NCBI GenBank assembly: GCA_032718475.1 | Contig: JAUCBJ010008467.1 | Location: 1 to 64,000, forward strand | Source of the DNA: Nemertoderma westbladi | Lineage: Eukaryota; Xenacoelomorpha; Nemertodermatida; Nemertodermatidae | Length of the DNA: 64,000 nt | Direction of reading: 5' to 3' | Notes under the pieces: generated by a model | The model's input: only the letters and a program-made list of their open reading frames with translations | The model's database searches: none | Told to the model about the DNA's origin: nothing | Program-made: the position numbers and the translations under genes | Shown here: positions 25,110 to 35,925 of the stretch, piece by piece | Layout of the letters: each line of letters starts with the position of its first letter | How positions within the stretch are numbered: position 1 is the first letter of the stretch

Positions 25110-25490
25110 GGTGAATGGTGGATCGGGTTGGGTACTGCGTGAGTCCGCAGTACCGGTTAGGTAAGTAGTAGCCTAACTGGTGGGTGGATCGCCAGTAGGT
25201 ACCGGTAATGGCTGACTGGATAGCAGGAAGACGACAGAGGGAGCTCTGACCCTGGGTCGCCTGGTGAAGAGAACGTGTAGCGACTCTGACTTGCTGCTGA
25301 CAGGCTGAGGAGTGAGAATCGAACTCTGAAACGTTGCCACCACGCCAGAGGGTAAAAAGAACAAGTGTCGCGGACACGTGGTAACTGGTGTATTAATGTA
25401 TAACTGATAACTGATACCGGGTAATAATGTTATATACAATATGGGTAAAATGGCTACAGTAACAATACGATCATACAACGTTCATATCCA
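25110..25490 (-). other. Element B leader and possible 5' LTR remnant
   Basis: No coding content. On the minus strand, TGGTGGCAACG (25342-25332) begins with the TGG expected of a tRNA primer-binding site. Nearby AGTTCGATTC resembles the complement of a tRNA T-arm. The upstream ~140 bp would then be LTR. No second copy was found, so this stays tentative. Confidence 0.3.
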
Positions 25491-25529
25491 CCAATATTGT
25501 CAGTCTAGTTCAGCGCGAATTGAAGGCTA

Positions 25530-26240
25530 ACTTGAAGTCAAGTATTGGACCGATGCGACATTGGTACTTTGGTACATTAACAACGAAATGTTTCAGTTCA
25601 AGACTTTCGTGGCCAACAGGTGGGCTGAAATACAAGACCGGTCGCTCAAACAAGACTGACATCACTGCCCAGGGAAACTGAACCCCACTGACATCGCGTC
25701 ATGGGGAATGTCACCCATAGACTTTTGTAAACCGGGCAATAAGTCCTACGGGTTTAAAGGACCCGATTTCCTACAACGACCATCAGACGAATGGCCGCTG
25801 TTATTCGACGCGACATTGAATACCATACCGAAAGGTGCCGAGATTAAAATCGACACTGTTGTCAAGTCGAAGGCTAAAGTCAGCACCAGTGTCAAGAGGA
25901 AACAAGGACGAATAAAATCCAATGACCTGGACATTAGACCAGACATTACGCCAGACGTCTCACCAGACGTTCGACCAGACGTTCCAAAGAATCTTTCGCC
26001 AGATGTTCCGCGGGAGATTTCACCAGACATTTCGCCAGATTGTTCACCAGACGTTTCGCCAGATTATTCGCCAGACTGTCCACCAGATTATTTTCCGGAT
26101 TCTTTGCCATACTGCCTTTTGGAGCTCTCAACAGATTGTCTACTGGACGCCTCACCAGATTTTCCACCAGACGTTTCGATGGATTTATTATCAGACATTT
26201 TGATGGATTTTCCACCAGACCTTTGACCAGACATCTCACC
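25530..26240 (+). pseudogene. Element A Pao RNase H tail and linker
   Basis: One frame runs from VKYWTDATLVLWYINN (an RNase H catalytic Asp context) through FKTFVANRWAEIQ, a single TGA in place of the usual Trp, then NPTDIASWGM and KGPDFLQRP. This is the typical end of the Pao RNase H domain. It continues without a stop from 25708 to 26226 into a lysine-rich linker and a Ser-Pro-Asp repeat. RNase H N-terminal and RT sequences are absent. Confidence 0.8.
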
Positions 26241-26265
26241 AGACTGTCTACCAGACTTTCCATGG
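25935..26265 (+). repeat. 12-bp minisatellite coding Ser-Pro-Asp repeats
   Basis: Over twenty imperfect copies of a unit like TCACCAGACGTT. In the pol frame they give SPDV, SPDI and PPDY tetrapeptides. The unit is a multiple of three, so all three frames stay open for long stretches. It sits between RNase H and integrase, where Pao elements normally have no such repeat. Confidence 0.8.
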
Positions 26266-27155
26266 ACGATCCACCGGAAGGATGCCCCAAAATTAACCCA
26301 TTGGAGTGGACTAGTACTAACCCATTAGGCATTACCAACTTACCGACTTTGACTTCCTTGAGTCACAATGACAACGGTGTGGCTACAGGTATCACACTCC
26401 GCTCAAGAAAAATACCAGACTTACAGCCTACGGGTAAATGTGTAACTAAGGTTTGAAGGCTTGCAAGCTCACAGGAACACACTGATACTGTTGAGTTGAA
26501 ACCATTACTCTCAGTCAACCCACTGAATGCTGACGGTAAAGGTAAGACCATGGAGATTAAGGTACTTAAGCACTCAGACAAACATATTACACAAAGGGAG
26601 ACACTCACCGGAAGGCCCACAGGCCTACCAAGTCCAAACAAGTATCCACACTATGACTACACCTTACCTGATGACGTCACCAACACTTATGTTGACAGGA
26701 TAGTTAACTTGACTAGATCATGGACAGACGCATGCCGCAAGTTAGCATGGCTCAAATGTTTGAGACAATATGCCAGAGGCAAATGCGACTTTCCACAAAG
26801 ACTAACCTTGGCTGAAATTGGTAGCTGCGAGATTGATATTATTAGACATTATCAATTGCAATATTTTGCACGAGAGTTCACAGCGATAAACAGATCAAGT
26901 CTTCACCAATCTTGAGTTGAAGTATAATAATATACAAGGGCTTACTTTGTCACAAGTCCAGACTCCAAAACATTGACTTCGCATTAGACTTTAGGTACCC
27001 TATCATCATACCGCAACACCATGAGTTACAGCGTGCTATGATACTGGACGCACACATACAACTCAAACACGTAGGTAGACACCACTGTTTATCTCACTTA
27101 CGCTCGAGGTTTGTACTGATTAGCCTGGTAAGGATGCAACTGTATTATTTGTAAG
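26266..27155 (+). pseudogene. Element A Pao RNase H-integrase connecting region
   Basis: Broken frames. 26496-26915 encodes NLTRSWTDACRKLAWLKCLRQ and a downstream helical segment, matching the conserved block that precedes Pao integrase. About 26930-27155 encodes YPIIIPQHHELQRAMI and then HVGRHHCLSHLRSRF and CIICKK, which are the His and Cys pairs of the integrase zinc-binding domain, with a frame change between them. Confidence 0.7.
26455..26470 (+). repeat. Hairpin motif copy 1 (degenerate)
   Basis: GAAGGCTTGCAAGCTC. The arm after the loop differs from the other four copies. Confidence 0.5.
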
Positions 27156-27825
27156 AAGGTGCACACGAGGATAGGACACCAAGAAATGAGTGAACTACCA
27201 CTAGCAAGGTTACAGGCCTTTAGACCCCCATTCACCGAAACGGGGATAGACTGTTTTGGACCCATAATTGCAAAACACGGATGGGTACAGGTTAAACATT
27301 GGGGACTGATTTTTACCTGCATGGCAAGTAGAGCGGTTCATATTGAATGCATAACAGATCTAACCACCAATGCCTTTATCCTAGCCTTACGGCGATTTAT
27401 CGCTAGACGTGGATTGGTAAAATCCATACATTGTGACCAAGGGACCAACTTTGTGGGTGCGCGGAACAAAATTTCCAGAGCCTTAAAGAAATTGGACCAA
27501 AATCAAATCTCCAACAAATTACGTCCTCACAAGATTGTCTGGAACACTTCCGACAGTCCGTGGAGAGGCAGAGTTTGGGAGAGGTTGATTGGATCAATTA
27601 AGATGGCAATGGCAAAAGAATACCGACGCAACGCATATTGACAGATGACCAACTGACGACGTTGTTAATAGAAATCGAGGCGGTTCTGAATACTCGGCCC
27701 ATCGCTTTGATCCCAGACGACAACCTATCTCAGTTTGCCTTGACACCAGCGCACCTGCTTATGCAGGCGCCGATGACATTGTTGCCCACTTCTGTACCTG
27801 TTGGCAGTGACAGTTAGAGACATGG
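27129..27825 (+). pseudogene. Element A Pao integrase core
   Basis: 27159-27641 (160 codons) encodes GIDCFGPI (first catalytic Asp), ASRAVHIE, HCDQGTNFVGA (second Asp) and SPWRGRVWERLIGSIK (Glu). This is the classical Pao D,D,E arrangement. A one-base frameshift at about 27640 leads into LLIEIEAVLNTRPI and LTPAHLL, which continue the family consensus. Coding fades at about 27825. Confidence 0.88.
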
Positions 27826-27856
27826 AACTAAAATTAGGTGAGGGACAAGAGCGGAT

Positions 27857-27877
27857 GGAAGGCTTGCGAGCCTACCG
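27857..27877 (+). repeat. Hairpin motif copy 2
   Basis: Carries AGGCTTGCGAGCCT, a 5-bp stem with a 4-base loop (TGCG), followed by ACCG. It lies just after the integrase frame. Confidence 0.75.
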
Positions 27878-28266
27878 ATATTTTTTAGAAAATAAAATCG
27901 CCCTTGTTCTGTAGTCGTGACTATTATTATATTTTTACTCTGAGTAATTATTGACTGCTTTATATTTTTGGGAAATAGTTTGGGATTAAAAAGTGAGTAT
28001 TTTAGACTCACAGCTAGTTTGCCCGAAGTCGTTTTTTATCTGCACATTTTTTTGGATTTGGAGCCTGTGCGAAATCACGCGGAACCCGAAATCTTAGACA
28101 AATGGGTAGGTGTTTTAGAGCAAAGTTGAACCAAAAGCCGACAAAACTCTAAGTCTCCTTATATCTAACCTCTGTTTGTGCTTCCTCTAGTACAACGCAA
28201 CGGTTTAGATAAATGTACGATACGTAACCGATATATACGCGTATATAATGGCGGAGAGGATTTACA

Positions 28267-30640
28267 ATGCCTATGCCTACGGATTCCTATGCGCTAGAAC
28301 CCAGAGAACCCCGAGCCGATATTAGCGCAATGCACAAACCACCAGAGTCTGCGTTATCAAGAAGGCAGATACCCCTTGACTAATCCGTATCACTCATTTA
28401 AGATGAGTGGACCGAATGTAGGCGAGATTGTGATTTATGAACCCAAACTAGTCGAGCTGGACGTCTACAGTATGATAAAAGACGAGTCCAACAAGTCGAC
28501 ACAGGAGAAACGGGAAAATCTTAGCCTGTATAGGGTGTACACGAGAAAGGTGAGATCGAGGAGTTCAGCAGAAGGCTTGCGAGCCTATCATTCTATTGGA
28601 TATCCCACGATCAAACCGAACCTAAGGAAATGACACCCGAACTCTCCGATAGCATTACTTTTGCTCAGCATTTGTCGCAGAGACTACAGACACCTCACGT
28701 CGAGATGATGCGAGAATCTCAACCCAACTCTACCCAAGCGGTAGTGCCGGTCACGAGGATAACCAACTTTCCTATTAGTATACCGACCAGAGAGGATACG
28801 ACTTACGAGATCCCCATAGTGGAGCATCCAGAGATTATCTCGAACCTGGATTTCCTCCCATCGGTAACATTTGGCAATGTGTTAGAGGCGGCGGAGTTGC
28901 GTAGAATAATAGTTCAGAAAATCGTACTCAATGTGCCTCCACATATTACCGATTTTAAGCAAGTTGATCGTGCGGGGACGGATATCGCACCTTGCATCCT
29001 GCAAGGATATCTAACAAGGACGATTCGATTGTGGATCGGAGTCGGCACGTTCGAAACCGACACCGACATCGCAACCAATTGGACGGGGAAACCCATAAGC
29101 GTCGATGACGAGAAGTCCATTGGAAGGATATGGAACCTTACCGACGATTTACTCAACAAATGGGACACGACGAGTCGATCTCTGCGAGAGAACGGGTATA
29201 TATTTTACGACAACGAAAGGAGGGAGCCACCAGCAGAGCCTCACCAGGTGGAGTGCTATATGTCTTCAGCCGACAGCAGAGCGATCGAAAGATGCCGATG
29301 CCGGAAGGAACGACACAACGACACGCTATGATAAAGTGGATTGTAAAACCCATGCACCTAGCTTGTAATATAGAAGCTAGGAAATTACCAAAGGCCGTGC
29401 ACGACATCGTACTTGACAGGAGTATCATCAAAATCGGATCCAGTATACCGAGGACCTTATTTGCGACTTCGCTGGGATGCCCGAGGAGGAGGATCGATTG
29501 CGTGCGATCGATACTTATGTGGGCACTAGACCATTGTTGCTCTGGGCTATAGAGCAAGGATATTTCTGGGAGTATAATACTCTGCGGATAATCTTGCAGT
29601 ACTATTTGGAATCATTGGTAAACGTATGTTTCATCGCCGATATAGTGTCTAGGACTATTAAGCGACATCTGTTATGTCTCGGCGAAGGACATACAGTTTA
29701 TGAGGGAGGAAGGACGCATACTGATGTATTCCACCGATTCCTTCAACCATTTTACAAAACCAACGCCCACTGTGAATTTTTCACGCACGCAGGATTCAGA
29801 GTTTTTTGCGACGTTTATCTCACCCATGTGGGAAGCCTCATCGACAGACCGTCAATGTTGACGTTAGTACCCTTTGACAGGGAACGCCACATGGAGATTA
29901 AGGACCCGGAAGGATCATGGAAGGTGCGCGTGCCTACCGCTTATCATCCCGATGAGGATCCGACCGAGTCTGTGATAATCGACGAGCCGTAGTGGCAGCT
30001 TATAGAGGTAGAGGAGAATCTTCCGGGGAAGACGCGAACCGAGATCCGCGAACTCGAGAAGAGCAACACCATGGTTTGTGCGCAACCCACGGAGACGAAC
30101 ATACCGACTGACCCCGATGATGAAGACTATCATATGGACAGTAGCGCTCGCCTGGGCTACACGTGCTACACCATGCTACAGGGCATCATGCCAAGAAATG
30201 TGGAGCCAAGCATATCTCTCTACCAGACCTAGTGTGCAACTGGTATGGGGATCAACGGTCCCACACTTTCTACAGCTGTTGGCGCTTTGTGGCTCAGTGT
30301 ACCTACTGTAACATCAAAGGACATAGGGCATCGGAGTGCCAACTTTGAGACGTTCCCTATAAGCATATGTCAGTAAAGATCACACGACAGCTATTTTACC
30401 ATTGGGAAAATTTAGCACACAAGCATCTGTCGACGCAGCGACGATGTTTCCCCATGAGAGCGCACCAGGGATTATGGGCCGTCAACCCTCTCATAATGTC
30501 TAAAGAAGGATATGTGTCTGGCATGCCTCAGTACGACGAACTGTTGGAGGTGCTGGACATATTGCCATTGGATAGGTTCACATCCTACATGTTCACCCGG
30601 ATAACAAGAATACATGGAACTTTCAGACCGTGGTGAACAG
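28267..30640 (+). pseudogene. Element A accessory gene: Gag-like protein with zinc knuckles
   Basis: Downstream of integrase, where ordinary Pao elements have their 3' end. Coding starts at MPMPTDSYALEP (28267) and is scattered over frames with several shifts: 28376-28633, 28630-29331, 29153-29400, 29477-29992, 30163-30348 and 30367-30636. The middle has RKLPKAVHDIV, close to NRLPNAVQELV of the element D gene. The 30.16-30.35 kb segment holds CTYCNIKGHRASEC, a full CX2CX4HX4C knuckle, preceded by two damaged Cys/His motifs. A segment LFYHWENLAH follows. The same order (three knuckles, then F..W..) occurs in element D, so I regard the two as homologous. Function unknown. It could be a second Gag, or a remnant of another LTR element inserted here. 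Confidence 0.55.
28571..28589 (+). repeat. Hairpin motif copy 3
   Basis: Carries the same 14-bp core as copy 2, followed by ATC, and lies inside the accessory reading frame, where it encodes EGLRAY. Confidence 0.75.
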
Positions 30641-31300
30641 GATAACCGCTGGGGAGTTAGATAAACTGTGAGTCGAACAGCGGAATCGGGGAGTCTGGCA
30701 TTCGATTGCTGGGCTTACCGGATCGCATTTTATCACAAACGCGTGACCTCATGTAGATTGACGAGGCAAACATCTTGCGTGAAACCGGTTTTAAAGCAAC
30801 ATCGTTGCCCGAGAGAATACGCCATCCCCAAGAGGATGCGCAATTTCACATTCTTCTAGCCCAGAAGGCCGGACAAGAGATAAAGAAAGTGGTGAATGTC
30901 GCTGAAAGGACGACTTCCAAGTCACAGATCTGGATGACCTGAGGCACCGTTTCCCTTCCTAGAGAACCGTGTGGAGGGACAGGATTCGCTTTGCCCAAAC
31001 CCATGAGGGTTCTGACGACATTGGAGAGTGAGGTGTCGGTGGACGGATTGGTCCCGCCCCTCAAACTTCCTTCTAGCTTCGCAGAGGCTCAACCCGATCC
31101 TACTAAGTGCATGATTGGGATCGGACGAGGATTTAGAGGATTAAGCACCCGACGGATGTGCAAGACACCAGTTGTTCCTTTTCCTAGCGTTCTGGAATTG
31201 CAGACAGATCGGAGCCCGAGTCCAGTTCGATCTCGACTGCCACCCAATCATCTTAGAGGGTGAGGTCGAGATCATTGAGACAAAACAATGAGGGGCGAGG
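30641..31300 (+). other. Tail of accessory region, decayed
   Basis: Short frames only (for example 30991-31263, proline-rich). No domain recognised. Confidence 0.3.
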
Positions 31301-31308
31301 TGGAGGAA

Positions 31309-31329
31309 GGAAGGCTTGCGAGCCTACCG
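31309..31329 (+). repeat. Hairpin motif copy 4
   Basis: Identical to copy 2 over 21 bp (GGAAGGCT...TACCG). 51 bp before copy 5. Confidence 0.75.
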
Positions 31330-31359
31330 TTGGCATTAAAGAGCGAGATTATGGAGAAA

Positions 31360-31380
31360 GGAAGGCTTGCGAGCCTACCG
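31360..31380 (+). repeat. Hairpin motif copy 5
   Basis: Identical to copies 2 and 4 over 21 bp. Confidence 0.75.
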
Positions 31381-31845
31381 ATAGCGATTAGCACTCAGGA
31401 GAAGACATCTAGACCAGCGAGACGAACTTTTAAGATCGTCAGGAGGGCACTTTAGGACACTTTGAAATTATTTTAGCAATTGTGTTTTTTTATATTTTGA
31501 CTGATTTAATTTTGTGAACTTATATGTATTTGTAACATTATATTGTATGAAAATTTGAAATTATTTGCATTAATTTGTTAATTTGTTTAATTTTGGATAA
31601 CTGAAGCCCTTTTTTATATTTTATGCACCAAGCTCGATAATATTAGAGTGTAAATTTGTATTTGTATGTACATATGTACAAAGGTTTTATATTTACGCAG
31701 TACCAGCAATATTTAGTATGCAATAGATTAAAGCAGTGATTATATTATATTTTAGGCCCTACCCTAGATTTAGAGAGATATTTTAGTAATTAATTTTGTA
31801 TTTCAATTGGTGCAAACAGTCTTACTTACTGTTTTCATGGAGCAG
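31381..31845 (+). other. Element A 3' untranslated region
   Basis: AT-rich, no open frame. It ends CATGGAGCAG just before the 3' LTR, and no clear polypurine tract is seen. Confidence 0.5.
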
Positions 31846-31980
31846 TGTGGGATTATTTCACTGTTAAGTAAGATATCTACAGTACTACGTAAAAAACTTT
31901 CTAAATCCGACGTATTATGCTTTGATTTGTAGTTGTTGTAATTTGCCTATTACCTACAATAGTTATAATTTCACCTGGGT

Positions 31981-32062
31981 TTCCATTGGCGCAGTGGTCG
32001 AGTAGGTTAAGGCGCGGGTTACATTGTAAGTAGGTCAGGGGTTCGAATCTAGATCGGTAAAT
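31981..32062 (+). other. tRNA-like sequence with A and B boxes inside LTR U3
   Basis: TGGCGCAGTGG (31987-31997) matches the pol III A box and GGTTCGAATC (32040-32049) the B box, with tRNA-like spacing. The T-arm and acceptor stem pair poorly, so this is a tRNA relic or tRNA-derived insertion and not a functional tRNA. The solo LTR keeps the A box (35776-35786, minus strand) but has lost the B box. Confidence 0.55.
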
Positions 32063-32249
32063 TCCTAGTAGTAGTCCTAGTCCTAGTATTTTGGGCTATT
32101 ATATTTTCGGTTTCATTAATGAATGGGGTGCGTACAACATGTGGAACGATGAGTTGGACCAATCGTAGGGCACTTGATAATTTATTGCTCCAATGTGCAT
32201 TCATAGAATGTTGTAGAACGTTCTGGTTGATTCCATGCTTAGGATTTGC

Positions 32250-32286
32250 TATATAAGGGGCTGTTTGCCCTTCGGTTCTCTCTTAT
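32250..32286 (+). promoter_or_regulatory. LTR promoter of element A: TATA box and start region
   Basis: TATATAAG at 32250-32257 is followed about 30 bp later by CTCTCTTATTACATT. The reverse-oriented solo LTR keeps the same TATA (35588-35597). The predicted transcription start (~32281) lies within about 5 nt of the point where the 5' LTR copy begins. Confidence 0.55.
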
Positions 32287-33174
32287 TACATTGTTAACTC
32301 ATTCGCATACCTTAACCTCTTTTAGTTTAATTTGCCTTTTGTTATTCTGTAAAGTTTAGTTAATTTGATGAGTCTTACATTAAATATACTGCAAACTCTA
32401 ACATGTAGTTTTAACGTATCTATCTTGAGACAGTCAAACGCTTCGGGGAATGGCTGCCTAGACCGTTAGGCTTCAGCAACGCAAGGGGAAGGGATGTCCA
32501 CGGCGCATTAAGGAGCCCACATTATCTTCGTGCGACTAGCTTATTTGAGTAGCTAGCACCTGGTATTGTTATTTTGATAAAATCACCAAAACCTAGTTTA
32601 ACGGCGATACACTAAAATTGATTTATTCGTAACACACACACACACATACACGCGTCTTGAGATCTAAGCTACTGATTTACAATAGACTATTATTATTTGA
32701 GGAGATATTTGGTATTTGTTTTACTCAGGCATAGAGGTACCCTTTTGACTGCTATTTTCCTGCCGGCAGTATTGTTTTATGCTAGTGTCATTGACCCGCC
32801 AGCTTGTATATACCCATATAAATCACACCGCAGCAAGTTTACGGTATTTTAGGTCCATTAGCGATAGTTAGGATTCGCTACGCGGGGATTGTTTTACCGT
32901 GAGTTTGGTCTGTATCTGTAAACTGTACATCTGCCTCACCGGTTAGAGGCCGGGCATCCTGTTTGTCTAGTTACCCCGGGCATTTGATTCGCCCAAGTAT
33001 TAGAATAGACATCAGGCTCCATTCCTCGCCAGTAGTACTTAGTATCTGTTTATTTAGACACCCTGGACTGGGATTTCTTGTCAGATACTGAACGAGCCCG
33101 TATACACTGCTGGATTCTACAGTAAGGTACATCGTTACTAGGATCCGGTAAGCGGTATACTACTGCACTTATCA

Positions 33175-33238
33175 GTCATAGATTATTCATCCCCATACTT
33201 TTCTTGCGAGACTGGAGGTTCAAGGCCCGTTTCCATGC
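33175..33238. other. Short unassigned spacer
   Basis: Flank of element A. Nothing recognised. Confidence 0.3.
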
Positions 33239-33560
33239 AGCTTTTTTGAGTTGTATTTCCAGCTTTTTTTTGAGCTTTATTTCTAGATTTTTTTGAGCTG
33301 TATTTCTAGCTTTTTTTTAGCTTTATTTCTAGCTTTTTTTGAGCTGTATTTCTAGCTTTTTTCAAGCTTTTTTTGAGCTTTATTTCTAGCTTTTTTTGAG
33401 ATGTATTTCTAGCTTTTTTTGAGCTATATTTCTAGCTTTTTTGAGCTGTATTTCTAGCTTTTTTTCTAGCCTTTTTTTTAGTTTTTTCTAGCTTATTTTG
33501 AGCTTTTTTCAAGCTTTATTTTGAGCTATTTTTCAAGCTTTTTTTGAGCTTTATTCTATA
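33239..33560 (+). repeat. AT-rich minisatellite, ~23-bp unit
   Basis: About a dozen imperfect copies of a unit like GAGCTGTATTTCTAGCTTTT. AGCTTTTTT blocks alternate with ATTTCTAG. A short inverted piece (AAAAAAGCTTGAAAT) follows at about 33634-33670. Confidence 0.8.
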
Positions 33561-33681
33561 TTTTAGGATTTAGAATTCGAAAACTCTCAGGTTCATCTTG
33601 AAGCAATTAATTTCTAGAAATTGTTTTACCTAAAAAAGCTTGAAATAAAGCTCAAAAAAAGCTTGAAATGAATATAGATAC

Positions 33682-33820
33682 CTTGAAAAAGATATACATA
33701 TTATATCGAAAGCTAGTGAGAAAGCAATATATGAATATTTTCTGAGGTCGATCTAGCTTTATTTAAAATAATATTTTATTTATTCATTATTTTATGCTTA
33801 CAAATATATATATAATATAC
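33682..33820 (+). repeat. 5' terminal repeat (pLTR) of element C
   Basis: Begins CTTGAAAAAGATATACATAT and ends in the AT run after CTTACAAATAT. About 90% like the 3' copy by eye. Confidence 0.75.
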
Positions 33821-33867
33821 ACTAAACCGGATCCCTTATCCCACGGCGGTTTCTTATATATTAAAGT

Positions 33868-35925
33868 TGAAAAGTCCAGCAGTATACCGCCTACCGGATC
33901 GTAGTAACGATGTATCTTACTGTAAGATCTAGTAGTGTCTACGGGCTCGTACAGTATCTGACAATAAATCCCAGTCCAGGGTGTCTAAATAAACAGATAC
34001 TAAATACACAAACTACTACTGGCGAGGAACGGAGCCTGGTGTCTATTCTAATACGTGGGCGAGTCAAATGCCCGGGCGTACTAGACAAAACAGGATACCC
34101 GGCCTCTAACCGGTGAGGCAGATGTACCGTTTACGGTGACAGACCAAACTCACGAGGAAAACAATCCCCACGCAGCGAATCCTAACTATCGCTAACGGAC
34201 CTAAATACCGTAAACTTGCCGCAGTGTCATTTATATGGTTTATATACGAGCTAGTGGATTAACAGACTAGCGTAACAATACTGACAGTGACAATCAGTCA
34301 AAAGGGGGTAGTGCCAAAAGTAACAATACTGTTGACAGGTTAAAAACAGTCAAACAAGTGAATGCTCCCTTGCCGTAAAACTAAATATCAATATCTCTCA
34401 AATTTACAAACTACGAATGGTAGAACTGCAGAATAGAATCCTATCTGAAAGGCAATTAAGCTAGTAACTAGTAGGTCTCGAAGGGGGGGGTATATATGTT
34501 TTAGGGCGTGTGTGTGTGTGTTACGAATGAAACAATTTTGGTGTACTCCATTGTTAGTACTGTTTTAGTGATTTCTGACCAAAACAATACCGGGCGCTAG
34601 CTACTAAAATAAGCTAGTCGCTCTCTGTAGGGCTTAATACTTACAACCCTGACATCAAAGCTCTCTCCTTCTTAACCACAACTCAACCGGGCAATTACGT
34701 TGTTAGTAACTACACACGTGATCGGCACTAATACCAGATTCTGGTTGTAAGATAAGAAAATTGGTGTTAATTGCTACCGTACATTAGCTGATCTGGTATA
34801 CTAATTTGATTCTAGAACTTTGTTACTGCGGTGGTTAGCAGTAAATACCTATCAGTACGTGGCAAGGCGCAGTAGGATATTAATAAACCTCCCTAGGCCA
34901 AGCATGTGCCGGTAGCAGAAATGCTCCTTGCCTGATCAAACATTTCGGGCTCAGACAGGGGCGAGCAAATGTATAAACTACAAAGTGAACCGGTACAGAA
35001 CTGTCAGTACTACAAATGACCAAATTATAGAACATGTGCTGTCCGCACCTAAAGTGTACTTGCGTGTACTGACGAACAGCAATAGTTCTACCTGTAGGGA
35101 ATACAGGTTAATCCGGGGATTTGGCACTGAACCTATCGGAATCTGAGATATTGATCCTAAATTTTACGGCGTCCTAGGACGGCGTCACGCTTACCCTGAT
35201 CTATAGGTCTTATGGCGGGCAAGGGGGTCAAACAAAATCTTACCTTCCTCTGAAGTGGGCGCTGTATGGCAAGAGTGGAGCATTTCGAACGGGCATGCGG
35301 GCGAATCTAAAGTGGGCGCTTAGAGTGTTGTGGACATCTTTTCCCTGCGTTGCTGACGGCCTAACGGTTTAGGCAGCCATTTCCCAAATGTTTGGCTGTC
35401 CCAAAGGTGGTCTGTTCGAAATATACATGTTCAAGAGTTTACAGTATATTTACCTAATTTACAAAACTTATTACTTCACCTTTACAAATAATAACTAAAC
35501 TAAGCAAACTAAGATCAGTGATAACAAGGATTGTAAGTGGGTATTATGGTGTATAGAATGTAATGATAACCGAAGGCTAAACCGGCCCTTATATAGCAAA
35601 TCAGGGACATAGAATCTACTATATTCTAGGGCATTCCATGGCCTCACATTGGAGCAATTAGATGTTCGATGCCCTATGATTGGCCCAACTCAGTATTCCA
35701 CATGTTGTACGCACCTCATTGACCTATCTATTTTAATCAAATCGAAAATTAATAGCCCAAAAAAGACCCATCTGACCACTGCGCCAATAGAGTCACCGAT
35801 GAACTAACATGTACTAATAGGAATAGGCATATTACATTACTACAAATTAAGTCATAATACGTCGGATTTTAGAAAGTTTTTACGTTATACTACAAAGTGC
35901 TACCTAACAGTGAAATAATCCATCA
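33868..35925 (-). repeat. Solo LTR of the element A family, with 5-bp target duplication
   Basis: 2058 bp, reverse complement of the element A LTR from TGATGGATTATTTC (35925) to TTTTCA (33868). It is flanked by AAAGT on both sides (33863-33867 and 35926-35930). It has both blocks that the 5' and 3' LTRs of A each lost, so it shows the fuller ancestral LTR. It lies in the 5' leader of element C and was presumably left by LTR-LTR recombination. The small open frames within it (33910-34116, 34928-35146) are not credible genes. Confidence 0.9.

Larger units (their letters stand above)
20200..25490 (-). mobile_element. Element B: Ty3/gypsy retrotransposon nested in element A
   Basis: The minus strand carries, in order, gag with a Cys/His motif, an aspartic protease, reverse transcriptase, RNase H and integrase, which is the Ty3/gypsy order. 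Coding is interrupted by one in-frame TAG and about three single-base frameshifts. GC content is higher than in the host element, giving a visible compositional island. I could not find matching LTRs: sequence outside the gag start (25110-25490) does not recur beyond the pol stop (20200-20258). One LTR is therefore missing or the ends are eroded, and the stated boundaries are approximate. Confidence 0.85.
17365..33174 (+). mobile_element. Element A: decayed BEL/Pao LTR retrotransposon with nested gypsy
   Basis: The two LTRs are in direct orientation (17365-18715 and 31846-33174). Between them in order are a decayed gag-like region, a minus-strand Ty3/gypsy insertion, a BEL/Pao RNase H tail, an integrase, and a downstream accessory zinc-knuckle gene. 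The family call rests on the RNase H to integrase segment (WTDATLVLWYI, FKTFVANR, GPDFL, integrase DQGTNF and RVWERLI), which is characteristic of Pao. Reverse transcriptase is missing: gag ends near 20190 and pol resumes near 25530 on the far side of the insertion. LTRs are about 94% alike in a 245-bp stretch compared by eye, and most frames are broken, so the copy is old and inactive. Confidence 0.8.
31846..33174 (+). repeat. 3' LTR of element A
   Basis: Starts TGTGGGATTATTTC and ends TTATCA. The same ends appear in the solo LTR at 33868-35925 in reverse orientation. It includes U3 with a TATA box, lacks the ~635-bp block present in the other two copies, and has the ~165-bp GATTCGCTACGCGGGG block. 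Confidence 0.8.

Noticed and set aside
20040-25490. Matching LTRs for element B
   Set aside because: No direct repeat was found between the two flanks by eye, so I did not annotate LTRs.
25746-26456. Additional frames in all phases over the Ser-Pro-Asp minisatellite
   Set aside because: A 12-bp repeat opens several frames at once. Only the frame continuous with RNase H has support.
31981-32062. Functional tRNA gene
   Set aside because: A and B boxes are good, but the acceptor and T stems pair poorly and the solo LTR version has lost its B box.
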